A DNA stretch of 64,000 nucleotides, from the NCBI GenBank assembly GCA_945877235.1, contig CAMCRF010000008.1, forward strand, positions 39,158 through 103,157, in the 5' to 3' direction. The translations under genes were made by a program, and so were the position numbers. Positions 24,720 through 34,541 of this stretch are shown in pieces. The notes beneath the pieces are model-generated. The model searched no databases and had not been told where the DNA came from. It saw nothing but the letters and a program-made list of their open reading frames with translations. This DNA comes from Bordetella parapertussis. GTDB taxonomy: Bacteria; Pseudomonadota; Gammaproteobacteria; Burkholderiales; Burkholderiaceae_A. Positions within the stretch are counted from its first letter, which is position 1. Each line of letters starts with the position of its first letter.

Positions 24720-25523
24720 TCAGTGTCCGTGCAGTAGGCTGGTCGCCAACGCAGCGAGCCCAACCCCCAGCAGCATCAACAGCGGCTGCTGCCAAGCGGC
24801 CTTTCGCTGACCACCATGGTGGTGCGAATCCGCCTGTGCATGGAGTTGGGGAATGAGATCAGACAAGGCGATGTAAATGAAGTTTGCCGCGGCAATCGTT
24901 AACACAAACGGCAGCCAGCCCGCAGCCTCCGCCAATAAAAAGTAGCCAGCCAAGCCGCCTACCAGAGAGCCAACCCCCGTGAGCAGATTGAAGAAAAGCG
25001 CCCGAGCGCGCGTAAACCCACTGTTGAGTAGCACAAAGAAATTCCCAATCTGCTGAGGCACCTCGTGGGTGGCAATGGCTGCGGCCGTCATGACGCCCAA
25101 GAATGGGTCAGTCCGGAATGACGCGGCAATCAGTACGCCGTCAGCCAACGCGTGAATGGTGCTTCCAATGAGCAGCGTGAACCCACCGCGCCCCGCAGTT
25201 TTGGCATCGTGCCCATGCTCGTGATGGTGGCCATCGTGCTCATGATGATGGTCATGACGCAACAGAGAGAGCCGCTCAAGAAAGAAAAACACCAAGAGCC
25301 CCGTCAAGAGGGTGGCTGTCATGGTGTGGACATCCACATTGCCCAGGTGAAGGCTCTCAGGGAACAAATGCAGGAGGGCTGTGCCCAACAACATACCCGC
25401 CGAGAAGCTCACCATGCGGTCGACGAGTCGAGACAATCTCCCAAGCGAGACGATTGCCGCCAGGAGAATACTCAGGAAGGTTGCAGCCACACAGGCCAAC
25501 AGAATTGAAGTTAGGGTCAGCAC
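24720..25523 (-). CDS. ZIP-family metal transporter
   Basis: The 267-residue inner-membrane protein has about eight helices and a His-rich cytoplasmic loop (DHHHEHDGHHHEHGHD, residues about 92-107). The ZIP metal-transport signatures are HALADGVLIAASF and HEVPQQIG. Import of zinc or another divalent metal is likely. It is divergent from phoX with a 65-bp shared upstream region. Confidence 0.92.
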   Translation of the reverse strand: MLTLTSILLACVAATFLSILLAAIVSLGRLSRLVDRMVSFSAGMLLGTALLHLFPESLHLGNVDVHTMTATLLTGLLVFFFLERLSLLRHDHHHEHDGHHHEHGHDAKTAGRGGFTLLIGSTIHALADGVLIAASFRTDPFLGVMTAAAIATHEVPQQIGNFFVLLNSGFTRARALFFNLLTGVGSLVGGLAGYFLLAEAAGWLPFVLTIAAANFIYIALSDLIPQLHAQADSHHHGGQRKAAWQQPLLMLLGVGLAALATSLLHGH

Positions 25524-25588
25524 GCCGAAAGCATAATCCGATTGTCACGTGCGTCGGGCCACAATGCAGAAAAAGTTTGGAGCCAATC

Positions 25589-27793
25589 ATGTTTGAATCG
25601 CACGAAGATCCCATCACAAACCCGAATCCAAGCGTTCATTTTCAGGATGTGCTTGAGGCCAGCCTCAATAGCCCTGCACGCCGCCAAGTGCTCCGCGGCG
25701 CAGTGGGGCTAAGCGCTGCTGGGCTGTCCCCGCTGGCCGCAGCGGCTGCCCCGACGCCAGCCTCCTCACTGGGCTTTAAGGCCACAGAAAAGCTCGTCAC
25801 CGATGACGTCATGCTGCCCCCTGGCTACAGTTACCGAGTGGTGCATGCAACGGGCGATGCAATGGATTTCCAAGTGCCCAGCTTTGGTGCGCTTGGACTC
25901 GAGACCGATGACTTCAGTCATCGCATCGGTGACCAGCATGATGGTATGGCGATCTTCTTCATCAATGCAGAGGGGCAGTACACCCAGCAAGACACCGGAC
26001 GTGCACTCCTCTGCGTGAATCACGAGAGCTCAGCCCTCTCTGTTTTTCTGCACGTCAAAGGACAGACCAGCAACGGCAAGTCAGGTCAACGTTTTGGCGG
26101 GACCGGCTGGGATGGCGGAGTTCGGCCCCTTGAAGAGGTCCTCAAGGAGATCAACATTCATGGAGTCTCCGTTGCTGAGATCCAACGCACCAAGACGGGC
26201 TGGCAACTGGTGCGAGGCTCCCCCTTCAATCGGCGAATCACACCCGAGACAGCAGCGCGTGTAGCCGGTCCCAAGGCCCACCTCAAAGACATTCAGGCGC
26301 GCTTCGCCACGAAGCGTTTCCCCAAAGGAGACAGAAGCCGGGGCACCATCAACAACTGTGGCATGGGCCAGACCCCGTGGGGCACCTACCTCACCTGCGA
26401 GGAAAACTTTTATGCCTACTTCGTGCGAACACGAGGTGCCTTACCCGATGTAAAAACATCGCGGGCATTCCTGCGCTATGGCGTCTCAATGGAGCTGGTT
26501 CAGGCTGGCGCTCGCAATCGCAGCCAGGGCTGGGTGAGCGTGCGCGGCACACAGGACGACAGCCGCTTCGAACGCTGGGATACATCCATCACGGGCGCCC
26601 GTCCCGAGGAAGATTACCGTCAAGAGCCCAACACATTTGGCTACGTCACCGAGATCGACCCCATGGATCGCACGAGCGCGATTGTGAAGCGCACCGGACT
26701 CGGACGGTTCGTGCATGAGGCGGCCGTCTTTGCCCGACCTGTGAAGGGTCAACCCTTGGCGGTCTACATGGGCTGCGATGGTCGAAACGAATACATCTAC
26801 AAGTTCGTAAGCAAAGCCCTTTGGGACCCATCGGATATCGGTGGCGGTCTCGCGGTGGGCGATAAGTACCTCAATGAGGGGCAGTTGTACGCCGCGAAAT
26901 TCCGCGAGGACGGGCGCGGCGAGTGGCTGCCCCTCAGTGACTCTAACCCAGCCATTGCCGCCTACGCCGACTTCCCCTTCACCAGCCAGGCAGATGTGTT
27001 GGTTTTTACACGCATTGCCGCCGACGCAGCCGGGGCCACGGCGATGGACCGCCCCGAATGGGGTGCAGTCAACCCAGCGAATGGCGAAATCTACTTCGCG
27101 CTCACCAACAACAGCGACCGCTTCCGTCAGCCCAACTCAACCAACGCATCCAATCCGCGTGCCTATCGGGATCCAGACGGCAAGTCCTACAAAGGCAACC
27201 CCAATGGCCACATCATTCGGTTCCGAGAGGACCGTGGCCTGAACACCGCCAATGGCTTTCAATGGGATGTCTTTCTCTTCGGTGCTGAAGAGGACAGCAG
27301 AGACATCAATGCCTCGAAACTCACAGCGGCCAACAGTTTTTCATCGCCTGACGGCATCTGGTTTAGCAAGGCCACAGGTATTTGCTGGATTCAGACGGAC
27401 GACAGCGCCATGACCGATGAGAGCAACTGCATGCTGGTCGCTGCCATTCCGGGAAAGGTGGGCGATGGAGGCCCCCTGACCATCACCAATGAGATCGACG
27501 GGGTAAAGGGTATTCAGCAGACATTCGTGGGGGCCACGCTAGGGGCTAATCAGCTCAAGCGATTTATGACGGGCCCAACCGGATGCGAAGTGACTGGGCT
27601 ATGCGAAACGCCCGATGGCAAGGCACTCTTCGTCAATATTCAGCACCCGGGCGAGAACACCAAGGTCGAAGAGATGCTCGACGAGACCTATCAGAGCCGC
27701 TGGCCAGGGAACCGGGGCTATGGTCGCCCCGGTCGCCCTCGCTCAGCCACTATTGTGATTACGCGCGACGACGGCGGTCCTATCGGGCTTTGA
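25589..27793 (+). CDS. phoX: PhoX-family (DUF839) alkaline phosphatase
   Basis: This 734-residue Tat-exported phosphatase depends on Ca/Fe. The N-terminus carries ARRQVLRGAVGLSAAGLSP, a Tat motif with hydrophobic stretch. It is followed by the PhoX blocks LPPGYSYRVV, CVNHESS, NNCGMGQTPWGTYLTCEENF and DGIWFSKATGICWIQTDD. I use the ATG at 25589, since the frame upstream crosses the divergent ZIP promoter. The enzyme releases phosphate from organic esters in the periplasm. Only one weak PHO half-site (TTGTCAC) lies upstream, so Pho control is uncertain. Confidence 0.9.
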   Translation: MFESHEDPITNPNPSVHFQDVLEASLNSPARRQVLRGAVGLSAAGLSPLAAAAAPTPASSLGFKATEKLVTDDVMLPPGYSYRVVHATGDAMDFQVPSFGALGLETDDFSHRIGDQHDGMAIFFINAEGQYTQQDTGRALLCVNHESSALSVFLHVKGQTSNGKSGQRFGGTGWDGGVRPLEEVLKEINIHGVSVAEIQRTKTGWQLVRGSPFNRRITPETAARVAGPKAHLKDIQARFATKRFPKGDRSRGTINNCGMGQTPWGTYLTCEENFYAYFVRTRGALPDVKTSRAFLRYGVSMELVQAGARNRSQGWVSVRGTQDDSRFERWDTSITGARPEEDYRQEPNTFGYVTEIDPMDRTSAIVKRTGLGRFVHEAAVFARPVKGQPLAVYMGCDGRNEYIYKFVSKALWDPSDIGGGLAVGDKYLNEGQLYAAKFREDGRGEWLPLSDSNPAIAAYADFPFTSQADVLVFTRIAADAAGATAMDRPEWGAVNPANGEIYFALTNNSDRFRQPNSTNASNPRAYRDPDGKSYKGNPNGHIIRFREDRGLNTANGFQWDVFLFGAEEDSRDINASKLTAANSFSSPDGIWFSKATGICWIQTDDSAMTDESNCMLVAAIPGKVGDGGPLTITNEIDGVKGIQQTFVGATLGANQLKRFMTGPTGCEVTGLCETPDGKALFVNIQHPGENTKVEEMLDETYQSRWPGNRGYGRPGRPRSATIVITRDDGGPIGL

Positions 27794-28700
27794 GGGTCTT
27801 ACTAAACCAGGCAAGACAACGCCTCCAGCCATCCTCCGCCTCCGCCTTGCGATAGCTGGGGCGGTAGTCCGCGTGAAAAGCATGTGGGGTGTCTGGGTAG
27901 AGCATGATCTCTGACGCCTTGGCCGCCTCCCCGCCGAAGGAGAGCAAGGTCTTCATCTCGTCCACATCGGAATTGGGAATGCCCGTGTCAGCCCCGCCGT
28001 ATAGCCCAAGCACCGGCCACTTGAGCTTCTCGGCGATATCGATCGGGTGAAAGGGGTTGGCCTCGTTCACCGTGCTGCGAATGCGTCCATACCAAGCTAC
28101 CCCACCGCTGAGTTCGCCCAGCTCGGCGGCAGCCAGCCAGACAATACGCCCCCCCCAGCAAAACCCGGTAACGCCCATGCGCCCCTTGGCCCCGCCCTGC
28201 TTCAGCGCAAACGCTGCAGCCGCGCGAAGATCGCCAAGTACCTGGCGATCGGTGGCTTTGCTCACGACCTTCTCAAAAATCTCTGGAATGCTCTTGAGCT
28301 GGCGCGGATCACCCTGGCGATGAAAAAACTCCGGCGCCAACGCCAGATAGCCCTGCTTGGCAAAGCGACGGCAGACATCGGCAATATGCTCGTGCACGCC
28401 GAAAATCTCGTGGGCCACGATGACGGTCGCAAGCGCAGTCTGCCCAGCCGGCTTGGCCATATAAACGGGAACATCGCCGGAGTCGGTGGGCATTTTGGTC
28501 CACCCCGCATCGAGGCCTTGGGTATCAGTGGTGATGGTCTGCGCCTGAAGCGGCCCCGAAGGTGCCGCCGTAGCAGCGAAGCCTGCCAACGCTGAGGCCT
28601 GAAGAAAACCGCGGCGGCTGCCGGGTAGAAGGCTGGGATTGGGCGGGGTGAGGGAGTCAATTTCTTTCTGTGCTGCGCTCGTCCAGTCATTCACGGCCAA
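27780..28700 (-). CDS. Dienelactone hydrolase family protein, Tat signal
   Basis: The 306-residue alpha/beta hydrolase has a twin-arginine signal (SRRGFLQASALAGFAATAA). The catalytic triad is a Cys nucleophile in GVTGFCWGGR, Asp in YGGADTGIP and His in TPHAFHADY. This is the DLH pattern with cysteine instead of serine. The natural substrate is unknown. It follows polA by 29 bases on the same strand, and its 3' end overlaps phoX by 14 bp. Confidence 0.9.
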   Translation of the reverse strand: MAVNDWTSAAQKEIDSLTPPNPSLLPGSRRGFLQASALAGFAATAAPSGPLQAQTITTDTQGLDAGWTKMPTDSGDVPVYMAKPAGQTALATVIVAHEIFGVHEHIADVCRRFAKQGYLALAPEFFHRQGDPRQLKSIPEIFEKVVSKATDRQVLGDLRAAAAFALKQGGAKGRMGVTGFCWGGRIVWLAAAELGELSGGVAWYGRIRSTVNEANPFHPIDIAEKLKWPVLGLYGGADTGIPNSDVDEMKTLLSFGGEAAKASEIMLYPDTPHAFHADYRPSYRKAEAEDGWRRCLAWFSKTLKAR

Positions 28701-28729
28701 TGCTCCTATGGGTTGAGAAGAAGATAGGA

Positions 28730-31471
28730 CTAGTGTGCATCATCCCAGTTCGTTCCGACGCCCACCGAGACCAGCAGGGGCACGCGCATCTGAGCGACCT
28801 GCTCCATGACCCGAGGCACCAGTTGCTCCACAGTGGCGAGCTCCTGATCTGGAACTTCGAGAATCAGCTCATCATGGACTTGCAGCAGCAGGCGGGCTTT
28901 AAACCCACCCAACGCAAGCTGCTCATGAACCTGCACCATCGCAAGCTTGATCAGATCGGCTGCCGTGCCCTGCATGGGGGCATTGATGGCAGCTCGCTCG
29001 GCTGCGGCGCGTCGCGGCCCATTGGGTGATCGAATTTCATCGAGCCAGAGGCGTCGACCGAACACTGTCTCAACGTACCCCTGTGCCTTTGCGAGGGCCT
29101 TGGTCTGTTCCATGTAACGCGCAACACCGGGATAGCGGTCAAAGTAACGGTCGATATAAATTTTGGCGGCGTCTCTCGGTATGTCTAGATTCTGAGCAAG
29201 GCCAAACGCACTCATGCCGTAGATCAGTCCGAAGTTAATCACCTTCGCATATCGCCGCTGGTCATCGGTGACCTCAGCCAGACTCACCCCAAAAATCTCC
29301 GACGCCGTCGCGCGGTGTACGTCTTGGCCTGTCTCGAAAGCCGTCACCAAACCCGGATCTTCAGAGAGATGCGCCATGATGCGCAGCTCGATCTGTGAGT
29401 AGTCTGCGGAAAGCAACTGATGGCCCTGAGGCGCAACAAATGCCTGACGGATTCGCCGCCCTTCAGCGGTGCGAATGGGAATGTTCTGCAGGTTGGGCTC
29501 GCTGGATGCGAGGCGACCCGTCACGGCCACGGCCTGAGAGAAGGTCGTGTGAACGCGCCCTGTGGTCGCATCGATCATGCGCGGGAGCTTGTCTGTGTAG
29601 GTACTCTTGAGCTTCGAGAGCCCCCGCCAAGCCAGCAGCGCCTTGGGCAAAGGGTAGTCTTGCGCGAGCTGTTCGAGTACGTCCTCGTCGGTGCTGGCCG
29701 CCCCTTTGGCGGTTTTCTTGATGGGCTTATATCCAAGCTTCCCAAAGAGAATTTCGCCCAACTGCTTTGGAGAGCCCAAATTGAAGGCCTCGCCGGCCAG
29801 CTCATGGGCCTGCTCTTCCAGACCGCGAATCGACACTGCAAGCTCCCGGCTCTGCTGGTCGAGTAGCGCCGCATCGACCAAAATGCCTGCCTCCTCCATG
29901 GCCCAGAGCACACGCAGGCTGGGTAGCTCGATGTCCTCATAGACCTTGCGCAGACTCGGCTGCGCCTGAATCTGCGGCCAGAGCACCTGATGCAGATGAA
30001 GTGTGAAGTCTGAATCCTCGCCCGAGTACTGGGTGGCCACATCAATCGCGACCTGCTCAAACCCAATGCGAGCGGCGCCTTTGCCCGTGACCGCATCGTA
30101 TGAAAGGCCAGACCGACCCAGATGGCGATCGGCTAAAGATGCCAGGTCGTGTGATCGGTGGGCCTCCAGCACATAGGACTGAAGCAGCGTGTCGTGCGCA
30201 ATGCCGCAGAGGCGAATGCCCGCCCGAAGCAGCACGTGCGCGTCGTATTTGAGGTTCTGCCCGACCTTTTGCCGATCCGGGTCCTCGATCCAGGGCTTGA
30301 GCTGCGCCAGCACCCAGTCTCGCGAGAGCTGATCAGGCGCACCGGTATAGGCATGCCCTACCGGAACGTAGACCGCATGGCCAACCTCCCAGGAGAAAGA
30401 GAGGCCCACCAGATCTGCCGCGCGAGGGTCAATGGAGGTGGTCTCGGTGTCGAACGCGACCAGATCTGCCTGCCACAGCTGCTGCAACAGACCTTTGAAC
30501 GCGTCCTCGGTCAGTATGGCCTCATAACGGCCCTGAATTGCGGGATGAGGGGTCGCCTGATTGATGTTCTGGGTCGGAGCCCCGACGGCGGTACCTTCAT
30601 CAACCAGCCCTCGCAGGCTTCGCCCAAGGTCGAGTTGCTCCCGCAGGCTCCGCAAGGCGTCTGCCGAGGGGGCCGTCGGAATCAATGTATCGAAGCCTGG
30701 CACGGCGTCGCGCAGGTCTGCATCGCACTTTACGGTCACCAAAACGCGGGCCGTTGGAAGCCATTCAAGGGCCTTTCGCAGATTCTCGCCAACCACGCCC
30801 TTGATCTCTGCAGCGCAGGCCATAACCGCCTCCAGGGAGCCATACTCCGCAATCCACTTGGCAGCGGTCTTCGGGCCCACCTTCTCCACTCCGGGCACGT
30901 TATCCACGCTGTCACCCACCAGGGAGAGGTAATCCACAATCTGCTCTGGGAAAACCCCAAACTTCTCCATGACGCCCTGCCGATCCAGATGCCTCGGAGG
31001 CCCACCGTCGCGGGTCATGGTGTCGACCAGCGTGACCTTATCGGTCACCAACTGTGCAAGGTCTTTGTCCCCGGTGGCTATGAGCGTCTCGAGACCAAGC
31101 GCGCTCGCCTGTGTCGCTAGGGTTCCAATGACATCGTCGGCTTCAAGGCCGTCGATCACCACAAGGGGCCAGCCCAATTCGCGCACCGCCTCGAAGATGT
31201 AGGGCAGTTGCGTGCGAAGGTCATCCGGCATCGCCGAGCGATTGGCTTTGTAGTCGGGGAAGATCTCATCCCGGAAGGTCTTTCCGGGTGGATCAAAGAC
31301 ACAGGCCGCATATTGGGCAGGAAATTCATCACGCACCCGCCGAAGCATGTTCACCATGCCGGTCACGGCCCCCGTGGGCAGCCCGGATTTGCTGCGCAGG
31401 TCGGGGAGGCCGTGGAAAGCGCGGTAGACAAAGCTCGAGGCGTCGATCAGGAGGAGGCGGTCGGCAGGCAT
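28730..31471 (-). CDS. polA: DNA polymerase I
   Basis: The 913-residue enzyme has all three activities. These are the 5'-3' exonuclease domain (LLIDASSFVYRAFHG at the start), an intact 3'-5' proofreading exonuclease (FDTETTSIDP, NLKYDAHVL, YSGEDSDFTL), and the polymerase motifs A (SADYSQIELRI), B (RYAKVINFGLIYGMS) and C (LLLQVHDELILEV). Length and domain order are typical. Divergent glnS starts 39 bp away. Confidence 0.98.
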   Translation of the reverse strand: MPADRLLLIDASSFVYRAFHGLPDLRSKSGLPTGAVTGMVNMLRRVRDEFPAQYAACVFDPPGKTFRDEIFPDYKANRSAMPDDLRTQLPYIFEAVRELGWPLVVIDGLEADDVIGTLATQASALGLETLIATGDKDLAQLVTDKVTLVDTMTRDGGPPRHLDRQGVMEKFGVFPEQIVDYLSLVGDSVDNVPGVEKVGPKTAAKWIAEYGSLEAVMACAAEIKGVVGENLRKALEWLPTARVLVTVKCDADLRDAVPGFDTLIPTAPSADALRSLREQLDLGRSLRGLVDEGTAVGAPTQNINQATPHPAIQGRYEAILTEDAFKGLLQQLWQADLVAFDTETTSIDPRAADLVGLSFSWEVGHAVYVPVGHAYTGAPDQLSRDWVLAQLKPWIEDPDRQKVGQNLKYDAHVLLRAGIRLCGIAHDTLLQSYVLEAHRSHDLASLADRHLGRSGLSYDAVTGKGAARIGFEQVAIDVATQYSGEDSDFTLHLHQVLWPQIQAQPSLRKVYEDIELPSLRVLWAMEEAGILVDAALLDQQSRELAVSIRGLEEQAHELAGEAFNLGSPKQLGEILFGKLGYKPIKKTAKGAASTDEDVLEQLAQDYPLPKALLAWRGLSKLKSTYTDKLPRMIDATTGRVHTTFSQAVAVTGRLASSEPNLQNIPIRTAEGRRIRQAFVAPQGHQLLSADYSQIELRIMAHLSEDPGLVTAFETGQDVHRATASEIFGVSLAEVTDDQRRYAKVINFGLIYGMSAFGLAQNLDIPRDAAKIYIDRYFDRYPGVARYMEQTKALAKAQGYVETVFGRRLWLDEIRSPNGPRRAAAERAAINAPMQGTAADLIKLAMVQVHEQLALGGFKARLLLQVHDELILEVPDQELATVEQLVPRVMEQVAQMRVPLLVSVGVGTNWDDAH

Positions 31472-31510
31472 GTAGGGATTATGCGGCAGAGCTTCAGTAC
31501 ACTACGGGGC

Positions 31511-33226
31511 ATGTCCGACACCCCCACCGAAGTCACGCATTTCCTGCGTCAAATCATCGAAGCCGACCTCGCAGCAGGCCGGGTCGAAAACGTCATCACC
31601 CGGTTCCCACCGGAGCCAAATGGCTACCTTCACTTTGGCCACGCCAAGTCGATCTGCCTGAATTTTGGCCTCGCCCAGCGTTTCTCGGGCCGCTGTCACC
31701 TGCGACTCGACGACACGAATCCGGCCAAAGAGGAGCAGGAATACGCCGATGCCATCGAAGAGATGGTGCGTTGGCTGGGGTTCGATTGGGGAGAACATCA
31801 TTATTTCGCCAGCGATTATTTTGAGCAGCTCTACCAATTCGCCGAGGCCCTGATTCTGTCCGGTCATGCCTACGTCGATTCGCTTGCGGCTGACGAGATG
31901 CGGGCGCTCCGCGGAACCCTCACCCAGCCGGGGGAGAACTCTCCTTTTCGGACGCGCAGCGTCGAGGAAAACCTCGACCTCTTTCGTCGCATGCGGGCCG
32001 GCGAGTTCCCCGACGGGACCCATGTACTGAGGGGCAAGATCAACATGGCCTCACCCAACATGAACCTCAGGGATCCGGTGTTCTATCGAATTCGGCATAC
32101 CGAGCATCACCGGGCAGGATCTGCATGGTGCATCTACCCCCTCTACGACTATGCGCACCCGCTCTCAGATGCCATTGAGGGCATCAGTCACTCCATTTGC
32201 ACCCTCGAATTCGAGGACCACAGGCCGCTCTACGATTGGCTCGTAGACCGAGTCCGAGAGACAGGCCACCTCGCAGGCCCTTACCGACCACACCAGTACG
32301 AATTCGCTCGCCTCAACCTCACCTACGTCGTGCTCTCCAAACGAAAGCTCATCGAGCTCATCGAATCAAAGGTTGTGACCGGCTGGGATGACCCACGCAT
32401 GCCCACCTTGGTTGCTGCGCGCAGGCGAGGCTACCCACCTGAAGCATTCCGAAAATTTGTAGACAGCACGGGCGCATCGAAGTCCGATGCCTGGATCGAC
32501 TACAGCGTCTTTGAGCAGGCTATTCGGGATCACCTCAACGAGATCGCACCACGTCGCGTGGCCGTGCTGGACCCGCTTCGCCTCGTTATTGAAAACATTG
32601 AGGCGGGCGAGGCACACACCTGCATCGCACCCAACCATCCGCAGCACCCAGCGCTTGGCAATCGAGAGATGCCGCTGACGCGTGAAGTCTTCATCGAGCG
32701 CGAAGACTTCATGGAAGTGCCCAGCAAAGGGTTCTTCCGCCTTAGCCCCGGGGGGCGTGTGCGACTCAAATATGGTTTTGTGGCCGAGTACCTCAGCCAC
32801 ACACACGACAACAGCGGTCAAGTCGATGCGGTGCACGTTCGCATTCTGGAAGACTCTAAAAGTGGAACGCCGGGAGCCGATCAGTACAAGGTCAAAGGCG
32901 TGATCCATTGGGTCAGTGCGACCCATGCCGTCAAGGCCGAAGTCCGATTGTTCGATCGTTTGTTCTCCAGCCCCACCCCCGGCGCCCGTCGCGAGGGAGA
33001 CCCTCCCGACCTCGAGCGCCACTTCATGGACGACCTCAACCCCGACAGCCTGACCACCATACAGGCCATGCTTGAGCCAAGTCTGGTTGCGCCCGTTCTA
33101 GGCCAAGCAGTTCAGTTCGAGCGCCACGGCTATTTCGTACCGGACAGCATCGACAGCCGTCCGGAGCATCTGGTTTTCAACCGAACCGTCACGCTCAAAG
33201 ACTCCTGGGGGAAGCAGCCAACATGA
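31511..33226 (+). CDS. glnS: Glutaminyl-tRNA synthetase
   Basis: The 571-residue class I synthetase starts at the ATG at 31511 (MSDTPTEVTHFLRQIIEAD), not at the upstream frame opening that runs into polA. Motifs are the HIGH-type PPEPNGYLHFGHAKS and the KMSKS-like VLSKRK, and the two beta-barrel anticodon domains are at the C-terminus. It heads a chain of genes joined by 4-bp overlaps: glnS, the quinone oxidoreductase, a His-rich protein and uvrA. Confidence 0.98.
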   Translation: MSDTPTEVTHFLRQIIEADLAAGRVENVITRFPPEPNGYLHFGHAKSICLNFGLAQRFSGRCHLRLDDTNPAKEEQEYADAIEEMVRWLGFDWGEHHYFASDYFEQLYQFAEALILSGHAYVDSLAADEMRALRGTLTQPGENSPFRTRSVEENLDLFRRMRAGEFPDGTHVLRGKINMASPNMNLRDPVFYRIRHTEHHRAGSAWCIYPLYDYAHPLSDAIEGISHSICTLEFEDHRPLYDWLVDRVRETGHLAGPYRPHQYEFARLNLTYVVLSKRKLIELIESKVVTGWDDPRMPTLVAARRRGYPPEAFRKFVDSTGASKSDAWIDYSVFEQAIRDHLNEIAPRRVAVLDPLRLVIENIEAGEAHTCIAPNHPQHPALGNREMPLTREVFIEREDFMEVPSKGFFRLSPGGRVRLKYGFVAEYLSHTHDNSGQVDAVHVRILEDSKSGTPGADQYKVKGVIHWVSATHAVKAEVRLFDRLFSSPTPGARREGDPPDLERHFMDDLNPDSLTTIQAMLEPSLVAPVLGQAVQFERHGYFVPDSIDSRPEHLVFNRTVTLKDSWGKQPT

Positions 33227-34209
33227 GACGTATCGACCACCAACCCGGCGGAGGGCCTGAGTGCCTGCACCTGATCGAGGCTGAAATGCCCAAGCCTGGG
33301 CCTGGCGAGGCCCGCATTCAGGTCGCCTACGCAGGCGTGAACCGCCCCGATGTGCTGCAGCGTAAAGGGCTCTATCCACCCCCGCCTGATGCCAGTCCTT
33401 ACCTCGGACTCGAGGTCAGCGGGGTTGTCTCTGCAGTCGGCGAGGGAGTCGACTCGGCGCTCATCGGTCAGACCGTCTGTAGCCTGACCCCTGGGGGTGG
33501 CTACGCCGACGAGGTTTTGGTGCCCGCGAGTCACTGCATGTCGGTGCCCGCAGGCTTGGCCCTGAGAGACGCTGCCTGCCTGCCGGAGACCATGATGACA
33601 GTCTGGGCCAACCTGATCGAGCGCGGACAGCTCATGCCTGGGCAGTCGGTGCTCATTCATGGTGGGTCCAGCGGTATAGGGACAACAGCCATCCAGCTCG
33701 CACGCTGGGCGGGTGCATCACGCATCTTCGCCACCGTCGGCTCCGCCGACAAGGCCGAGGCCTGCCGCGCATTGGGCGCAGACCGTTGCATTCAGTACAA
33801 GGATGAAGACTTCGTCGAGGTCATTCGCACAGAGATGCACGACCAAGGTGTCAACCTCATTCTCGACATGGTCGGTGGGGATTACATTTACAAGAACCTC
33901 AAGTGCCTTGCCCTTGAGGGGCGCCTGGTGCAGATTGCCTTTCTATCAGGTGCAAAGGTGGACATGAACTGGGATTTGCTCATGCGCAAGCGGCTCACCT
34001 ACACGGGTTCTACGCTTCGCCCCCGCAGCATCGAGGAGAAAGCCCGAATCGCTCAGAGCCTGCAGCAGGCGATCTGGCCCGAAGTCGCCGCAGGGCGGAT
34101 TCGCCCCATAGTTCACGCCGAGTTCGACCTCACCGAGGTGCGTGCCGCCCACGCCCTCATGGAATCCTCTCAACACGTTGGAAAAATTGTTCTCAAGGTA
34201 CAACCATGA
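33223..34209 (+). CDS. NAD(P)H:quinone oxidoreductase, zinc-independent MDR (PIG3-like)
   Basis: The 328-residue medium-chain dehydrogenase/reductase lacks the zinc-ligand cysteines. It has a Rossmann motif IHGGSSGIGTTAIQLA and the quinone-oxidoreductase blocks AGVNRPDVLQRKGLYPPPP and GLEVSGVV, characteristic of the TP53I3/PIG3-like branch. It reduces quinones or enals with NADPH. It is translationally coupled to glnS and to the next gene by ATGA overlaps. Confidence 0.9.
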   Translation: MRRIDHQPGGGPECLHLIEAEMPKPGPGEARIQVAYAGVNRPDVLQRKGLYPPPPDASPYLGLEVSGVVSAVGEGVDSALIGQTVCSLTPGGGYADEVLVPASHCMSVPAGLALRDAACLPETMMTVWANLIERGQLMPGQSVLIHGGSSGIGTTAIQLARWAGASRIFATVGSADKAEACRALGADRCIQYKDEDFVEVIRTEMHDQGVNLILDMVGGDYIYKNLKCLALEGRLVQIAFLSGAKVDMNWDLLMRKRLTYTGSTLRPRSIEEKARIAQSLQQAIWPEVAAGRIRPIVHAEFDLTEVRAAHALMESSQHVGKIVLKVQP

Positions 34210-34541
34210 CGACCCCAACCAAGCTCCACATCATCACAACATCCGAACCATTGGCCTTGCTTCGCGCAGTCCGATTTCTTGCCCAGGCCGGCATCGCATG
34301 CGAGATCGGCGGCAACTTTGTGAAGTTCCCGCGTGGCGAAGAGACCGCAGACCAACTCGCGCATCAGCTCAAAGATATTGGCTTCAAGCCCATTGCCTCC
34401 ATGGATCGCTTCTCACCAGACACTGCGGAAAATCTGCATGAGCGCGTGGCACCGCTGCTGACGCACCATGATCACGGGCATGCGCACGACCACGGGCATG
34501 TGCATGGTCCTGGCTGCGGTCACGATCACCACCACTCATGA
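34206..34541 (+). CDS. Small protein with a His-rich metal-binding tail, coupled to uvrA
   Basis: In this 111-residue protein, the first 80 residues form a plausible small alpha/beta domain (TKLHIITTSEPLALLRAV, then IGFKPIASMDRF). The last 27 residues are dominated by histidine (HHDHGHAHDHGHVHG, then PGCGHDHHH) with one cysteine, a clear metal-binding tail like those of zinc or nickel chaperones. No family is recognised. It overlaps the preceding gene and uvrA by four bases each, implying coupled translation. Because UvrA carries many zinc sites, a metal-supply role is an attractive but untested idea. Confidence 0.75.
   Translation: MTTPTKLHIITTSEPLALLRAVRFLAQAGIACEIGGNFVKFPRGEETADQLAHQLKDIGFKPIASMDRFSPDTAENLHERVAPLLTHHDHGHAHDHGHVHGPGCGHDHHHS

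Noticed and set aside
25524..25588. PHO box upstream of phoX
   Set aside because: Only one half-site (TTGTCAC) is present; the second repeat at the 11-bp period does not match.
30158..31120. 320-codon open frame on the plus strand
   Set aside because: It is antisense to polA, which is complete; no protein-family features.
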